A stretch of 64,000 bases of DNA from Seonamhaeicola algicola (GCF_007997385.1 NZ_VOSC01000005.1:124001-188000), one strand, 5' to 3'; positions 36,214 through 45,890 are shown, numbered from the stretch's first letter. Numbers and translations are program-made. Notes: a model not told the origin generated them from the letters alone.

Positions 36214-37165
36214 ATTTGAACCCATTTTAAAAGAAAGAATTTGGGGAGGAACTAAATTAACATCAACTTTTAAAAAGAATTCAGATAAAACCAATATAGG
36301 TGAAAGTTGGGAGATTTCAGGTGTTGAGGGAGACGTTTCAATAGTGGCAAACGGGCCATTAAAGGGGCAAACATTAAAAACACTTCTGCAAACTTATAAA
36401 GGCAGTTTTGTTGGAAATAAAGTTTATGAAACTTTTAAAGATAATTTTCCTGTTTTAATAAAATTTATTGATGCTAAAACCCCGCTTTCTATTCAGGTGC
36501 ATCCTAGTAATGAAATTGCCAAAAAACGTCATAATTCATTCGGTAAGAATGAAATGTGGTATATAATGGATTGTGATGAAGACGCTGAATTAATTGTTGG
36601 TTTTAAAGAAAAAATAGATACAAATGAATACATTTTAGCATTACAACAGGGAAACATTTTAGATGTTCTTAATACAGAAAAAATTGAAACGGGAGATGTG
36701 TTTTATATACCTACAGGAAGAGTTCATGCCATAGGTGCTGGTACAGTTTTAGCAGAAATACAACAAACATCAGATATTACATATAGAATTTATGATTATG
36801 AACGTGTAGATAAAAAAACAGGAAAACAAAGAGAGTTACACACCGAATTAGCAGTAAACGCTATTGATTTTAATACATACAATAATTATAAAACAAATTA
36901 TGATACCATTAAAAATAAACCCGCAAAATTAGTTCATTCACCTTACTTTAAAACTAATATAATTGAATTAACCAATGAGTTAAAGTTAGATTATAATATT
37001 TTAGATTCATTTGTGATTTTTATTTGTGTTGAAGGTAATTTTAGTTTAAATTATAATGAAGATGAATTTAACATTAATAAAGGTGAAACAGTTTTACTAC
37101 CTGCAAGTATATCTCAAGTTACTTTAAAAGGAAAAAATGCCAAAATTTTAGAGGTTTATTTATAG
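36191..37165 (+). CDS. manA: Mannose-6-phosphate isomerase
   Basis: This 324-residue zinc enzyme converts mannose-6-phosphate to fructose-6-phosphate. The cupin metal motifs are seen: WEISG, IKFIDAKTPLSIQVHP with the QxH ligands, KNEMWYIMDC with the Glu ligand, and PTGRVHAIGAGT with the later His. It starts inside the last 23 nt of the mannosidase gene, so it is translationally coupled. It closes the pathway from mannan to glycolysis. No mannose kinase, phosphomannomutase or mannose-glucose epimerase is in the locus, so those steps are encoded elsewhere. Confidence 0.95.
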   Translation: MKQLYPIKFEPILKERIWGGTKLTSTFKKNSDKTNIGESWEISGVEGDVSIVANGPLKGQTLKTLLQTYKGSFVGNKVYETFKDNFPVLIKFIDAKTPLSIQVHPSNEIAKKRHNSFGKNEMWYIMDCDEDAELIVGFKEKIDTNEYILALQQGNILDVLNTEKIETGDVFYIPTGRVHAIGAGTVLAEIQQTSDITYRIYDYERVDKKTGKQRELHTELAVNAIDFNTYNNYKTNYDTIKNKPAKLVHSPYFKTNIIELTNELKLDYNILDSFVIFICVEGNFSLNYNEDEFNINKGETVLLPASISQVTLKGKNAKILEVYL

Positions 37166-37193
37166 TCAAGATTTTTTAAGAAAAAAATAAGCT

Positions 37194-37230
37194 AAAAATC
37201 CTCACTTTTTTAAGTGGGGATTTTTTGTTT
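37194..37230. repeat. 37-bp direct repeat, right copy (PUL terminator)
   Basis: This is identical to 19192-19228, including loop and T tract. It lies 28 nt after the manA stop and would terminate the PUL transcript. The remaining 217 bp up to the peptidase gene hold no ORF or RNA that I can support. Confidence 0.85.
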
Positions 37231-37447
37231 CACCCAAGTTTTCACTATTCAACTATTTCATAAAATTATAATACGTTAGTTATTAAAGCTACAAAAACCA
37301 TATTTATCAATAATTAAAATAAATTTCATAGTAAAATTATTATATCCACAAAACCACTAACAGTCTCTATAATTAGCTAACTAATTTGTAATTTTATCAA
37401 TTACAAAAATCAATTATATCTGTCAACATAATTACACTTTTTAAAAA

Positions 37448-40147
37448 ATGCGTATTAAATACTTTTATCTAGTTATTATTTTAATTACTTCTGTTAAATT
37501 TAGTTATAGCCAAAACACTAAAGAAGCATCACCTTGGACGCCCGAAGATATTATAAACACTGAATATATGAGATCTGTTTCCATAGCACCCAATAATACT
37601 ATGGTTGTATGGACCAAACAAAAAGGGGTTAAGGATAAAGACCGTTTTATATCTGATATTTATTTAACAAGATTAGATTTAAAAGATGAAGCTAATTTTA
37701 AAACCATTCAACTAACCAATGGTAAAGACAATGATTACAGTCCAATTTTTTCAAAAGATGGTGAGTATATTTATTTTTTATCATCTAGAGATAAAGGCAA
37801 AAAGTTATGGAAATTAAGTATTTATGGAGGAGAAGCACAAGAAGTAAAAGAATTTAAAAACGGAATTTCTAATTTACAATGGAAAGATGAAGAAACACTA
37901 TTGTTTCAATCTAATGACGGTAAAACATTATATGAAATTACTAATGAAAAAAATAAAGATAACGTAGTAATTGTTGAAGATACTTTACACTGGAAACCCA
38001 ACCACGTGTATGCCTATAATATTAAACATAAAACAATAAAAAAACTTACTAACAATACCAATCCATTAACAAGTTATAAAATATCTAAAGACGGAAAATG
38101 GTTAATTTACGGTATGCAGCGTAATATTGCCTATGCTTCTGATGCGCAAAAAGATCCTTATCAGTATTTAAAAAACCTTGAAACAGGCAAGGTTGAAAAA
38201 ATACTTTCAAATTTTGAATACCCAACCTACGGGTTTCAATTTACAAATAATTCAAAAGGCTTTTATTTTTCTTCGGCATATGGTTCTAACCCAAAATACA
38301 ACGGGGCCGGAATTAATGAGCTATATTATTTTAATTTAGAAACCATGACGCATACTAAAGTAAATTTAAATTGGAACTTAGGGCATGCAGGAGGTTATTA
38401 TGTTGTTGGAAATGATGTTATAATTTCTTTGGCAAACAAAGCAACAAGACGTTTAGCATACTATAAAAAGAATGGTGATTCTTGGACAAAGAAAAAAATT
38501 GATTTAAAAGAAAAAAATGATCATGTAGCAATAAGTGCTATTTCTAATGATGGTAGTAAAATAGCTTACACATATTCAACAGCCTCAAAGTTACCAAGTT
38601 TTCTTATTTCAGACTTAAAAGAACATAAATTTTTAAATGAAGCAGAATTAGTTAAGTTGAATGAAAATTTACTAAAAAAACACATTACTAAAAGCGAAGT
38701 TATGGTTTGGAAAGGCTATGACAATGAGGAAGTTACAGGCATTTTATACTACCCTAAAAATTATGTTGAAGGTAAAAAATACCCGTTAATGCTTTCTATT
38801 CACGGCGGGCCAGCAAGTCAAGATTTAGATATGTGGTCTGAACGTTGGAGTACTTACCCAAATTTGTTAGCTCAAAAAGGTATGTTTATTTTAAAACCTA
38901 ATTATCATGGCTCTTCTAACCATGGATTATCGTATGTAGAAAGCATAAAAGAAAACTATTATGTGCCCGAGTTAGAAGATATTATAAAAGGTATTGAGGT
39001 ATTACACAATGAAGGTAAAATAGATAAAACTAAAATGGGTACAATGGGCTGGTCTAACGGCGCAATAATTAGTACTATGTTAACAGTAAAATATCCTGAT
39101 ATGTTTAAGGTAGCCGCTCCTGGAGCAGGTGATGTTAACTGGACATCAGATTATGGTACGTGTAGGTTTGGTGTAAGTTTTGATCAGCATTACTTTGGTG
39201 GTGCACCCTGGGATGATGTTAATGGTAAAACCTACAATGAAAACTACATACTTAAATCACCATTATTTGAAATTGAAAAAATTAAAACACCTACCATAAT
39301 ATTTCACGGAAGTGCAGATAGAGCAGTGCCTAGAGATCAAGGTTGGGAGTATTACAGAGGCTTACAACAAGTTGGTAAAGCGCCTGTGCGTTTTCTTTGG
39401 TTTCCTGATCAGCCTCACGGATTGGGAAAAATTACGCATCAGTTACGTAAAATGAAAGAAGAAATTACTTGGATAGAAACCTATTTACTTAACAAACCTA
39501 CAACCAGAAATGAAGCATTTAAAAAAGAAAGTCCTTTAGGTAATATTTTAAAACTTCAATCTGTAAAATCCGTAAATGGTTTGTATGGCGAATTAAATAA
39601 TAACAAGTTAATTCCTGAAACGGTTAGCATACAAAAAGATTCAACTTCCATTGGTCGTTTTGAAGTAACAAACGCACAGTTAAAAGCGTTTAAACAAAAT
39701 TATACTTATGCAGTTGGTCACGAAAATTATCCAGCGGTTGTAGATTTAGAAACCGCTAAAAATTACATTAATTGGTTAAATAAGTTAACCGGAAATGTTT
39801 ACAGGTTACCTAACAAAAAAGAAGCAAAAGCATTGCATAAATCTGCTAGAAAAGTTGCATCAAAAGAAAACATAGTAAACTATTGGGCAGGTTATCAGTT
39901 AACACCAAGCGATTTTGAAAAATTACAATTAAAATTGAACGATGTAAAAACATCGCTTTTAAAACCTGTAGGAAGCTTTAAAGCTGTTAAAATAGGTAAT
40001 GCTGAAATTTATGATTTAGGTGGTAATGTAGCAGAGTTTTATAATGATGGTATTTACGGCTACAGTGCTTATGATTATTATGATGTTTATAATGATGAAA
40101 ATTTATTAAAAAGTGATTACACAGGCATTAGGTTAATAAAAGAATAA
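37448..40147 (+). CDS. S9 prolyl-oligopeptidase-type peptidase fused to an FGE-like domain
   Basis: This encodes 899 residues with a signal peptide (about 1-22, ending SYSQ). Residues about 30-370 form a beta-propeller, and about 400-680 an alpha/beta hydrolase domain with nucleophile Ser536 in GWSNG, acid Asp in GSADRAVP and His in QPHGLG. From about 705 to the end is a domain like the formylglycine-generating/SUMF1 fold (VSIQKDSTSIGRFEVTNAQL, YRLPNKKEAKAL, GGNVAEFYND, GIRLIKE). That domain contains no cysteine, so it cannot be an active FGE and probably binds. Substrate peptides are unknown. Confidence 0.88.
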   Translation: MRIKYFYLVIILITSVKFSYSQNTKEASPWTPEDIINTEYMRSVSIAPNNTMVVWTKQKGVKDKDRFISDIYLTRLDLKDEANFKTIQLTNGKDNDYSPIFSKDGEYIYFLSSRDKGKKLWKLSIYGGEAQEVKEFKNGISNLQWKDEETLLFQSNDGKTLYEITNEKNKDNVVIVEDTLHWKPNHVYAYNIKHKTIKKLTNNTNPLTSYKISKDGKWLIYGMQRNIAYASDAQKDPYQYLKNLETGKVEKILSNFEYPTYGFQFTNNSKGFYFSSAYGSNPKYNGAGINELYYFNLETMTHTKVNLNWNLGHAGGYYVVGNDVIISLANKATRRLAYYKKNGDSWTKKKIDLKEKNDHVAISAISNDGSKIAYTYSTASKLPSFLISDLKEHKFLNEAELVKLNENLLKKHITKSEVMVWKGYDNEEVTGILYYPKNYVEGKKYPLMLSIHGGPASQDLDMWSERWSTYPNLLAQKGMFILKPNYHGSSNHGLSYVESIKENYYVPELEDIIKGIEVLHNEGKIDKTKMGTMGWSNGAIISTMLTVKYPDMFKVAAPGAGDVNWTSDYGTCRFGVSFDQHYFGGAPWDDVNGKTYNENYILKSPLFEIEKIKTPTIIFHGSADRAVPRDQGWEYYRGLQQVGKAPVRFLWFPDQPHGLGKITHQLRKMKEEITWIETYLLNKPTTRNEAFKKESPLGNILKLQSVKSVNGLYGELNNNKLIPETVSIQKDSTSIGRFEVTNAQLKAFKQNYTYAVGHENYPAVVDLETAKNYINWLNKLTGNVYRLPNKKEAKALHKSARKVASKENIVNYWAGYQLTPSDFEKLQLKLNDVKTSLLKPVGSFKAVKIGNAEIYDLGGNVAEFYNDGIYGYSAYDYYDVYNDENLLKSDYTGIRLIKE

Positions 40148-40192
40148 TTAAAAAAACTAAATTCAGTATTCATAAATAATTTATAAGATTAT

Positions 40193-40228
40193 AAAAAATC
40201 TCCACCTTAAAGCGTGGAGATTTTTTTT
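40193..40228 (+). terminator. Terminator after the S9 peptidase
   Basis: AAAAAATCTCCAC pairs with GTGGAGATTTTTT around an 8-nt loop and is followed by an 8-T tract. Its outline resembles the 37-bp repeat hairpins but the sequence differs. Confidence 0.9.
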
Positions 40229-40410
40229 GCATGTACAATTTCAAATTAGTTTAAAAAGCTGCTATTTCTAACATTATTCACAACGTTTTATAATCAATAA
40301 CAACTTTTTTTAAGTTATTAATTAGTGGTTTATCAAGTCTTTCATAACATTTTCTTATGCTTAAATAATTTTTGTTTAATTAAAATAAAAATAAGTTAAA
40401 CAAAATATCG

Positions 40411-40418
40411 TATCTTTG
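40411..40418 (+). promoter_or_regulatory. Candidate -7 element of the photolyase operon
   Basis: TATCTTTG fits TAnnTTTG and lies 35 nt before the TetR-type start. No clear -33 element is at the right spacing. This is the only good promoter candidate before the next eleven closely packed genes. Confidence 0.45.
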
Positions 40419-40453
40419 AAGTAGATTACCTATTAACCTATAATAATACTACC

Positions 40454-41107
40454 ATGGCAAAGAAAAAAAATATCACAAAAACAGATTTAATATCAATGTA
40501 TATGGATTTTGTTTTAGAACATAACGAAGACCCAAAGTCTGTATACAAATTCAGTAAGGATAACAATTTTGATGAAGCATTGTTTTATCAAAGTTTTACA
40601 TCTTTTGAAGCTATTAAAAACGAAATTTTCACTGTATTTTTTGAAAACACAATTGATTTGCTTCATAAAAGTGAAGAGTTTGAAAGTTTTGATGCCAGAA
40701 ATCAATTATTAAGTTTTTACTATACATTTTTTGAAATGCTTACAGCCAACCGTAGTTATGTGGTGTACGCTTTAAAACAACAAAAAAACAAGTTAGATGC
40801 TGTAAAAAGTTTAAAAGGTTTAAAGCATGGTTTTACAAAATTTATTGATGGTTTAAACATTGAAAAACTAGACATTAAACAAGAACGTTTAGAAAAAATT
40901 CAAAATAAAGCATTATGTGAAACCGCTTGGTTGCAATTGGTAGTAACCATTAAATTTTGGTTAGATGATAGTTCTGCTGGCTTTGAAAAAACCGATTTAT
41001 TCATTGAAAAATCAGTTAACGCAAGTTTTGATGTAATAAATATTGCACCTGTTAAAAGTGTAATTGATTTAGGGAAATTTTTGTTTAAAGAAAAAATGAT
41101 GCAATAA
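40454..41107 (+). CDS. TetR-family regulator heading the photolyase operon
   Basis: This encodes 217 residues. The N-terminal 50 residues form a TetR-type helix-turn-helix, degenerate in the recognition helix (YKFSKDNNFDEALFYQSFTSFEAIKNEIF), and the rest is an all-helical ligand domain. I place it in the TetR group with a C-terminal domain common in Bacteroidota next to ABC1 kinases. It overlaps the kinase start by 1 nt. As first gene it probably autoregulates the set. It has no B12-binding or other visible light-sensing domain. Confidence 0.8.
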   Translation: MAKKKNITKTDLISMYMDFVLEHNEDPKSVYKFSKDNNFDEALFYQSFTSFEAIKNEIFTVFFENTIDLLHKSEEFESFDARNQLLSFYYTFFEMLTANRSYVVYALKQQKNKLDAVKSLKGLKHGFTKFIDGLNIEKLDIKQERLEKIQNKALCETAWLQLVVTIKFWLDDSSAGFEKTDLFIEKSVNASFDVINIAPVKSVIDLGKFLFKEKMMQ

Positions 41108-42420
41108 TGAAAACTATAGATACAATACCTACATCAAAAATTCAGCGTGCTTCAAAACTTGTGCAAACAGGGGCTAAAGTTGGTGTAAATTACCTAAAAT
41201 ACTACGGAAGTAAATTGGTTAATGGTGAAGATGAAGCTAAAGAGCAGTTAAACAAAGATAATGCTGAAGATATTTATGACGGTTTAAAGCAACTAAAAGG
41301 AAGTGCCTTAAAAGTTGCCCAAATGTTAAGTATGGAAAAAGGTATTTTACCCCAAGCATATGTTGAGCAATTTTCATTATCACAGTTTTCAGTGCCACCA
41401 TTATCGGCACCTTTAGTAAAAAAAACATTCAAAAAATACTTTGGTAAAAACCCAGATGAGTTGTTTGATACTTTTAACCTAAATGCAGTAAGCGGAGCAA
41501 GCATCGGACAAGTTCACGTAGCTAAAAAAGATGGTAAAAAATACGCAGTTAAAATTCAATATCCAGGAGTTGCCGAAAGTATTTCAACAGATTTAGCATT
41601 AGTAAAACCCATAGCAATTAAAATGTTTAACATACGTGGTAAAGACAGCGATAAATATTTTAAAGAGGTTGAAAATAAATTAATTGAAGAAACTAATTAT
41701 GTATTAGAAGTAGAACAAAGTCAGGCCATTGTTAATGCTTGTAAACACATACCAAATTTACAATTTCCAAATTATTACAAAAATTTATCTTCCGATAGAA
41801 TAATTACAATGGATTGGATGGATGGCATTCACTTGTCTGAATTCACAAAACAAAACACCAACAAAGAAGTTGCCAACAAACTAGGGCAAGCTTTATGGGA
41901 TTTTTACATGTACCAAATGCATGTGCTTAAAAAAGTACATGCAGATCCGCACCCCGGAAATTTTATGATATCTAAAAGCAATGAATTAATAGTAATTGAT
42001 TTTGGATGTATGAAAGAAGTACCCGAGGAGTTTTATGTGCCTTATTTTGAATTAGCTAAAAAAGAAAATATATCAAACCCAAATCTTTTTGAGCAAAAAC
42101 TTTATGAGTTAGAAATTTTAAGAGCAGATGATAGTAAAGAAGAACTTGCATTTTTCAAAGATATGTTTCATGAAATGTTAAGTTTATTTACCGAGCCTTT
42201 CAATACAGAAACTTTTGATTTTTCAGATGAAACTTTCTTTGGAAAAATAACAGAATTAGGTACAAAATATTCAAAAAACACAGAGTTGCGTAACATGAAT
42301 GGTAACCGTGGCTCAAAGCATTTCATTTATATAAACCGTACGTTTTTTGGCTTGTATAATTTAATGCATGATTTAAAAGCTACCAACATAATAATAAATA
42401 ATTTCAAAACATACATATGA
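41107..42420 (+). CDS. ABC1/UbiB (AarF)-family atypical kinase
   Basis: This encodes 437 residues of the UbiB/COQ8 protein-kinase-like family, linked to quinone and lipid metabolism. Motifs seen are SGASIGQVHVA (nucleotide-loop equivalent), YAVKIQYPGV with the catalytic Lys, LIEETNYVLEVEQS, HADPHPGNF (catalytic loop) and VIDFGCMKE (metal Asp). The N-terminal family motif KxGQ appears as KVAQ (Ala for Gly). No C-terminal membrane anchor is obvious. Overlaps both neighbours (1 and 4 nt). Confidence 0.9.
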   Translation: MKTIDTIPTSKIQRASKLVQTGAKVGVNYLKYYGSKLVNGEDEAKEQLNKDNAEDIYDGLKQLKGSALKVAQMLSMEKGILPQAYVEQFSLSQFSVPPLSAPLVKKTFKKYFGKNPDELFDTFNLNAVSGASIGQVHVAKKDGKKYAVKIQYPGVAESISTDLALVKPIAIKMFNIRGKDSDKYFKEVENKLIEETNYVLEVEQSQAIVNACKHIPNLQFPNYYKNLSSDRIITMDWMDGIHLSEFTKQNTNKEVANKLGQALWDFYMYQMHVLKKVHADPHPGNFMISKSNELIVIDFGCMKEVPEEFYVPYFELAKKENISNPNLFEQKLYELEILRADDSKEELAFFKDMFHEMLSLFTEPFNTETFDFSDETFFGKITELGTKYSKNTELRNMNGNRGSKHFIYINRTFFGLYNLMHDLKATNIIINNFKTYI

Positions 42421-43049
42421 TTTTTTTTAATACTGAAGATATACATGGCTTTGATAAAATTTACAGAATTAATTTAATGAATAGCCTTTCAGGTTACAAA
42501 TCTGCTAACCTAATTGGAAGTGTTTCAAACAATGCTGAAGAAAACGTAGCTGTATTTAGTTCTGTAATACATTTAGGTTCAAATCCGCCACTTTTGGGGT
42601 TTATTTTACGTCCAAACACAGTGCCTCGTAATACGTATGAGAATATAAAAGACACCGGTTTTTATACTATAAATCATATAAATGAAGCTTTTATTGAGCG
42701 TGCTCATCATACATCAGCAAAATATCCAAAAGGCGTTTCAGAGTTTGAGGTTACAGGTTTAACACCTGTGTATAAAAATAGTTTCAAAGCTCCTTTTGTA
42801 AAAGAATCATCAGTACAAATAGGTTTAAAGTATGTAGAAGAATATCATATTAAAGCCAATAATACCATTTTAGTTGTTGGTGAAATACAACAGTTTTATG
42901 TTGATACAGCTATGCTTGAAACAGATGGTTTTTTAAACCTTTCAAAAGCTAAAACAGCTACAATTAATGGTTTAGATGGTTATGCCATTCCAAAGTTAAA
43001 CACACGTTTTGAATATCAAAGACCAAAAACTTTAGAAAAAAAGTTATAA
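42417..43049 (+). CDS. Flavin reductase-like FMN-binding protein
   Basis: This encodes 210 residues of the FMN-binding split-barrel (flavin reductase-like) family. The pattern RINLMNSLSGYKSANLIGSVSNNAEENVAVFSSV and GSNPPLLGFILRP with NTYENIKDTGFYTIN is characteristic. It may reduce or hold flavin for the cryptochromes encoded just downstream, but that is inference from linkage. It overlaps the kinase by an ATGA. No signal peptide. Confidence 0.85.
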   Translation: MIFFNTEDIHGFDKIYRINLMNSLSGYKSANLIGSVSNNAEENVAVFSSVIHLGSNPPLLGFILRPNTVPRNTYENIKDTGFYTINHINEAFIERAHHTSAKYPKGVSEFEVTGLTPVYKNSFKAPFVKESSVQIGLKYVEEYHIKANNTILVVGEIQQFYVDTAMLETDGFLNLSKAKTATINGLDGYAIPKLNTRFEYQRPKTLEKKL

Positions 43050-43050
43050 A

Positions 43051-44475
43051 ATGAAAATTTTAATCACAGGAACAACCGGTTATATTGCCAAAAGGCTCGC
43101 TTTAAAGCTAATTGAAAGCGGGCACGAGTTGGTGTGTTGTGTACGTGATTTAAACAGAATTCCTGATGAAATAGAATTTAAAAACCAAGTTGAATTTATA
43201 AAAGTTGATTTTTTAAACAGCAACTTACCAGATTTACCTAAAGATATTGATGCCGCATATTATCTTATTCATTCTATGGCAACAACAGCCAATAATTTTG
43301 AGAATTTAGAAAAAAAATGTGCTCAAAATTTTAAAACATTGGTTGAAAAAACTAATTGCAAGCAGGTTATTTATTTAAGTGGTATTGTTAATGACAAATC
43401 ATTATCTACACACTTAAAATCTAGATTGCAGGTTGAAAATACTTTGCAATCAAAAAACTATGCATTAACCACATTTAGAGCAGGTATTATAGTGGGTAGT
43501 GGTAGCGCATCATTTGAAATTATAAGAGATATAGTTGAAAAACTACCAATAATGATAACGCCCAAGTGGTTAAATACAAAAACACAGCCTATTGCTATTA
43601 GAGATGTTTTACTGTTTTTAGAACGGGCATTATTAAACCCAAAACTATTAAATAAGTCTTTTGATATTTGTGGCCCCGAGGTTTTAACCTACAAACAAAT
43701 GCTATTGCAGTTTGCAAATGTTAGAGGGTTTAAAAGGTATATAATTACTTTGCCTGTATTGTCACCAAAAATGTCGTCATACTGGTTGTATTTTGTAACA
43801 TCAACATCATTTAATTTGGCAAAAGCTTTAGTTGATAGTATGAAAGTTGAAGTAGTAGCAAAACCAAGTAATATCAATCAAATTCTTGGAGTTTTTCCTA
43901 TTACCTATAAAAAAGCAGTAGACCTAGCTTTTCAAAAAATAGAGCAAAATGCTGTTGTTTCCAGTTGGAAAGATGCTATGAGTAGTGGTGTTTTCAATTC
44001 ACAATTAAGTAAACATATACAAATTCCGCAATATGGGTGTTTTAAAGATTTACGTTCTGTACCTGTTAGTAACGAAACTCAAACACTAAATAAAATATGG
44101 TCTATTGGCGGAGAAAACGGGTGGTATAGTTTCAATTGGCTATGGCGTATTAGAGGTTATATAGATAAGTTGTTTGGTGGTGTTGGCTTAAGGCGAGGCA
44201 GAACACATAATACATATTTAGAGCCTGGTGATCCGGTAGATTTTTGGCGTGTTTTATTAGCCGATAAAGAAGAAAAACGCCTATTGTTATTTGCCGAAAT
44301 GAAACTACCTGGAGAGGCTTGGTTAGAATTTAAAATAGTAAAAAATCAATTATTTCAGCGTGCCGTTTTTAGGCCCAAAGGTATTTGGGGTCGCCTATAT
44401 TGGTTCTCGGTTTTACCATTTCATGCCTTTGTTTTTAATGGTATGATAAAGGCTTTAGTAGCTAATGACAAGTAG
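43051..44475 (+). CDS. SDR-type NAD(P)-binding protein with DUF2867 domain
   Basis: This encodes 474 residues. The N-terminal 290 residues are an atypical short-chain dehydrogenase Rossmann fold ([25 protein letters not shown]), lacking the classical YxxxK at the usual spacing. The C-terminal about 150 residues match DUF2867 ([29 protein letters not shown], then [12 protein letters not shown]). This YbjT-like pair is often found near photolyase and carotenoid genes. The substrate is unknown. It overlaps the next small gene by 11 nt. Confidence 0.85.
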   Translation: MKILITGTTGYIAKRLALKLIESGHELVCCVRDLNRIPDEIEFKNQVEFIKVDFLNSNLPDLPKDIDAAYYLIHSMATTANNFENLEKKCAQNFKTLVEKTNCKQVIYLSGIVNDKSLSTHLKSRLQVENTLQSKNYALTTFRAGIIVGSGSASFEIIRDIVEKLPIMITPKWLNTKTQPIAIRDVLLFLERALLNPKLLNKSFDICGPEVLTYKQMLLQFANVRGFKRYIITLPVLSPKMSSYWLYFVTSTSFNLAKALVDSMKVEVVAKPSNINQILGVFPITYKKAVDLAFQKIEQNAVVSSWKDAMSSGVFNSQLSKHIQIPQYGCFKDLRSVPVSNETQTLNKIWSIGGENGWYSFNWLWRIRGYIDKLFGGVGLRRGRTHNTYLEPGDPVDFWRVLLADKEEKRLLLFAEMKLPGEAWLEFKIVKNQLFQRAVFRPKGIWGRLYWFSVLPFHAFVFNGMIKALVANDK

Positions 44476-44608
44476 AAAAAAACAACATTTACCCAGTAAA
44501 ATATGTCCTGTTTGCGAACGACCATTTACATGGCGAAAAAAATGGGAGCGAGACTGGGAGAATGTAAAATATTGTAGTAAAAAATGCAGCAAAACAAAAC
44601 AGCCATAG
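44465..44608 (+). CDS. DUF2256 small zinc-ribbon-like protein
   Basis: This 47-residue gene reads [12 protein letters not shown], then [18 protein letters not shown], and ends with YCSKKC and a lysine-rich tail. The CPVC and CSKKC pairs should hold one zinc, and the [13 protein letters not shown] core is the DUF2256 signature. It overlaps the upstream gene by 11 nt and the DASH cryptochrome by 25 nt in other frames, so it is easily missed. The family is typically linked with cryptochrome/photolyase genes, which fits here. Function is unknown. Confidence 0.85.
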   Translation: MTSRKKQHLPSKICPVCERPFTWRKKWERDWENVKYCSKKCSKTKQP

Positions 44609-45888
44609 TATGGTTTACTAATAATTTACGTGTTCAAGATAATGAAGCTTTATATCAGGCTTGTGCTAATTACAAGCAAGTAATTGCAGTGTATTGTTTT
44701 GATGAGGAATTATTTACAAAAACACAGTTTGGATTTAAAAAAATTGAAAAATATAGAGCACAGTTTTTAAGAGAATCGGTTATAGATCTTCAAAAAAACT
44801 TACAATATTTAAATGTTCCTTTTTCTATTTATTATGGGTGTCCGCAACAGGTGGTTACAAGTGTATGTTTAGAAAACAAAGCGGACGCCCTCTTTTTTCA
44901 GAAAGAGTTTACTAGTGAAGAAAACAAACAAATAGATGCTGTATTAAAAAACTTGCCAAAACATGTAACAACTCATAGTTTTTATGATCAGTTTTTATTT
45001 CATCCAGATGATGTGCCATTTTCTATTAGAAAACTACCAGAGGTTTTTACAATATTTAGAAAAAAGGTTGAAAAATTATCAGAAGTAAGATCAAGGTTCT
45101 CACTTCTCCCTAAAAAAGAAACAAAAGTATCAGTTTCTGAATCTAAAGTACCATCTTTAAAAGCATTAGGCTTCGATTCATTTGAGCTTCCTGTAAATAC
45201 TGCTTTTCCTTTTAAAGGAGGAGAAACAGCCGCGTTACAAAGGTTAAATGATTATTTTTTTAATACTAAAAAGCTAGCTTTTTACAAGAAAACAAGAAAC
45301 GGACTTATTGGGACAGATTATAGTTCTAAATTTTCATCATGGCTAGCAAACGGAAGCATCTCAGCAAAAACCATTTATTGGAAAGTTAGAGAGTTTGAAA
45401 ATGAATTTGGTGGAAATCAATCTACCTACTGGATGATTTTTGAGCTTATTTGGAGAGATTATTTCAAGTTTATTGCTTTAAAACACCAAAATAAGCTGTT
45501 TAAAATTAGTGGTTTAAAAAACATACACTACGATTGGAAAGAAAGTCAAGCTCAAATAGATCGATGGATTAACGGAGAAACTCAAGAGCCATTTGTAAAC
45601 GCGAATATGATAGAGTTAAAATTAACTGGTTGGATGAGTAATAGAGGAAGGCAAAATGTAGCATCTTATTTTGCTAAAGAATTGCTGTTAGATTGGCGAA
45701 TTGGAGCTGCATATTTTGAGAGTATGTTAATAGATTATGATGTACACAGTAACTACGGAAATTGGCAATATGTAGCAGGTGTAGGGAATGATCCAAGAGA
45801 TAGAAAGTTTAATGTTCAGCTACAGGCAGAAAGGTATGATGGCAAAGGTGCTTTTCAACGCATGTGGTTACAACCAACACTTTTTTAG
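44584..45888 (+). CDS. Cryptochrome of the DASH type
   Basis: This 434-residue flavoprotein has the photolyase alpha/beta N-terminal domain ([17 protein letters not shown]) and the C-terminal helical FAD-binding domain. DASH-type features are [47 protein letters not shown] and [22 protein letters not shown]. The FAD-contact Asn and adjacent Trp in SNYGNWQY are retained, so electron transfer should work. DASH proteins repair CPD lesions in single-stranded DNA and may signal. The next gene begins 2 nt after its stop. Confidence 0.93.
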   Translation: MQQNKTAIVWFTNNLRVQDNEALYQACANYKQVIAVYCFDEELFTKTQFGFKKIEKYRAQFLRESVIDLQKNLQYLNVPFSIYYGCPQQVVTSVCLENKADALFFQKEFTSEENKQIDAVLKNLPKHVTTHSFYDQFLFHPDDVPFSIRKLPEVFTIFRKKVEKLSEVRSRFSLLPKKETKVSVSESKVPSLKALGFDSFELPVNTAFPFKGGETAALQRLNDYFFNTKKLAFYKKTRNGLIGTDYSSKFSSWLANGSISAKTIYWKVREFENEFGGNQSTYWMIFELIWRDYFKFIALKHQNKLFKISGLKNIHYDWKESQAQIDRWINGETQEPFVNANMIELKLTGWMSNRGRQNVASYFAKELLLDWRIGAAYFESMLIDYDVHSNYGNWQYVAGVGNDPRDRKFNVQLQAERYDGKGAFQRMWLQPTLF

Positions 45889-45890
45889 TT

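Larger units (their letters stand above)
40148..40453. other. Intergenic stretch before the photolyase operon
   Basis: This 306-bp gap holds the peptidase terminator (40193-40228) and the candidate -7 element (40411-40418). Between them I see only AT-rich sequence with short T tracts; no ORF or RNA gene is supported. Confidence 0.5.

Noticed and set aside
40193-40228. Third copy of the 37-bp repeat
   Set aside because: It shares the outline (A tract, TC-rich stem, T tract) but stem and loop bases differ clearly, so it is an independent terminator.
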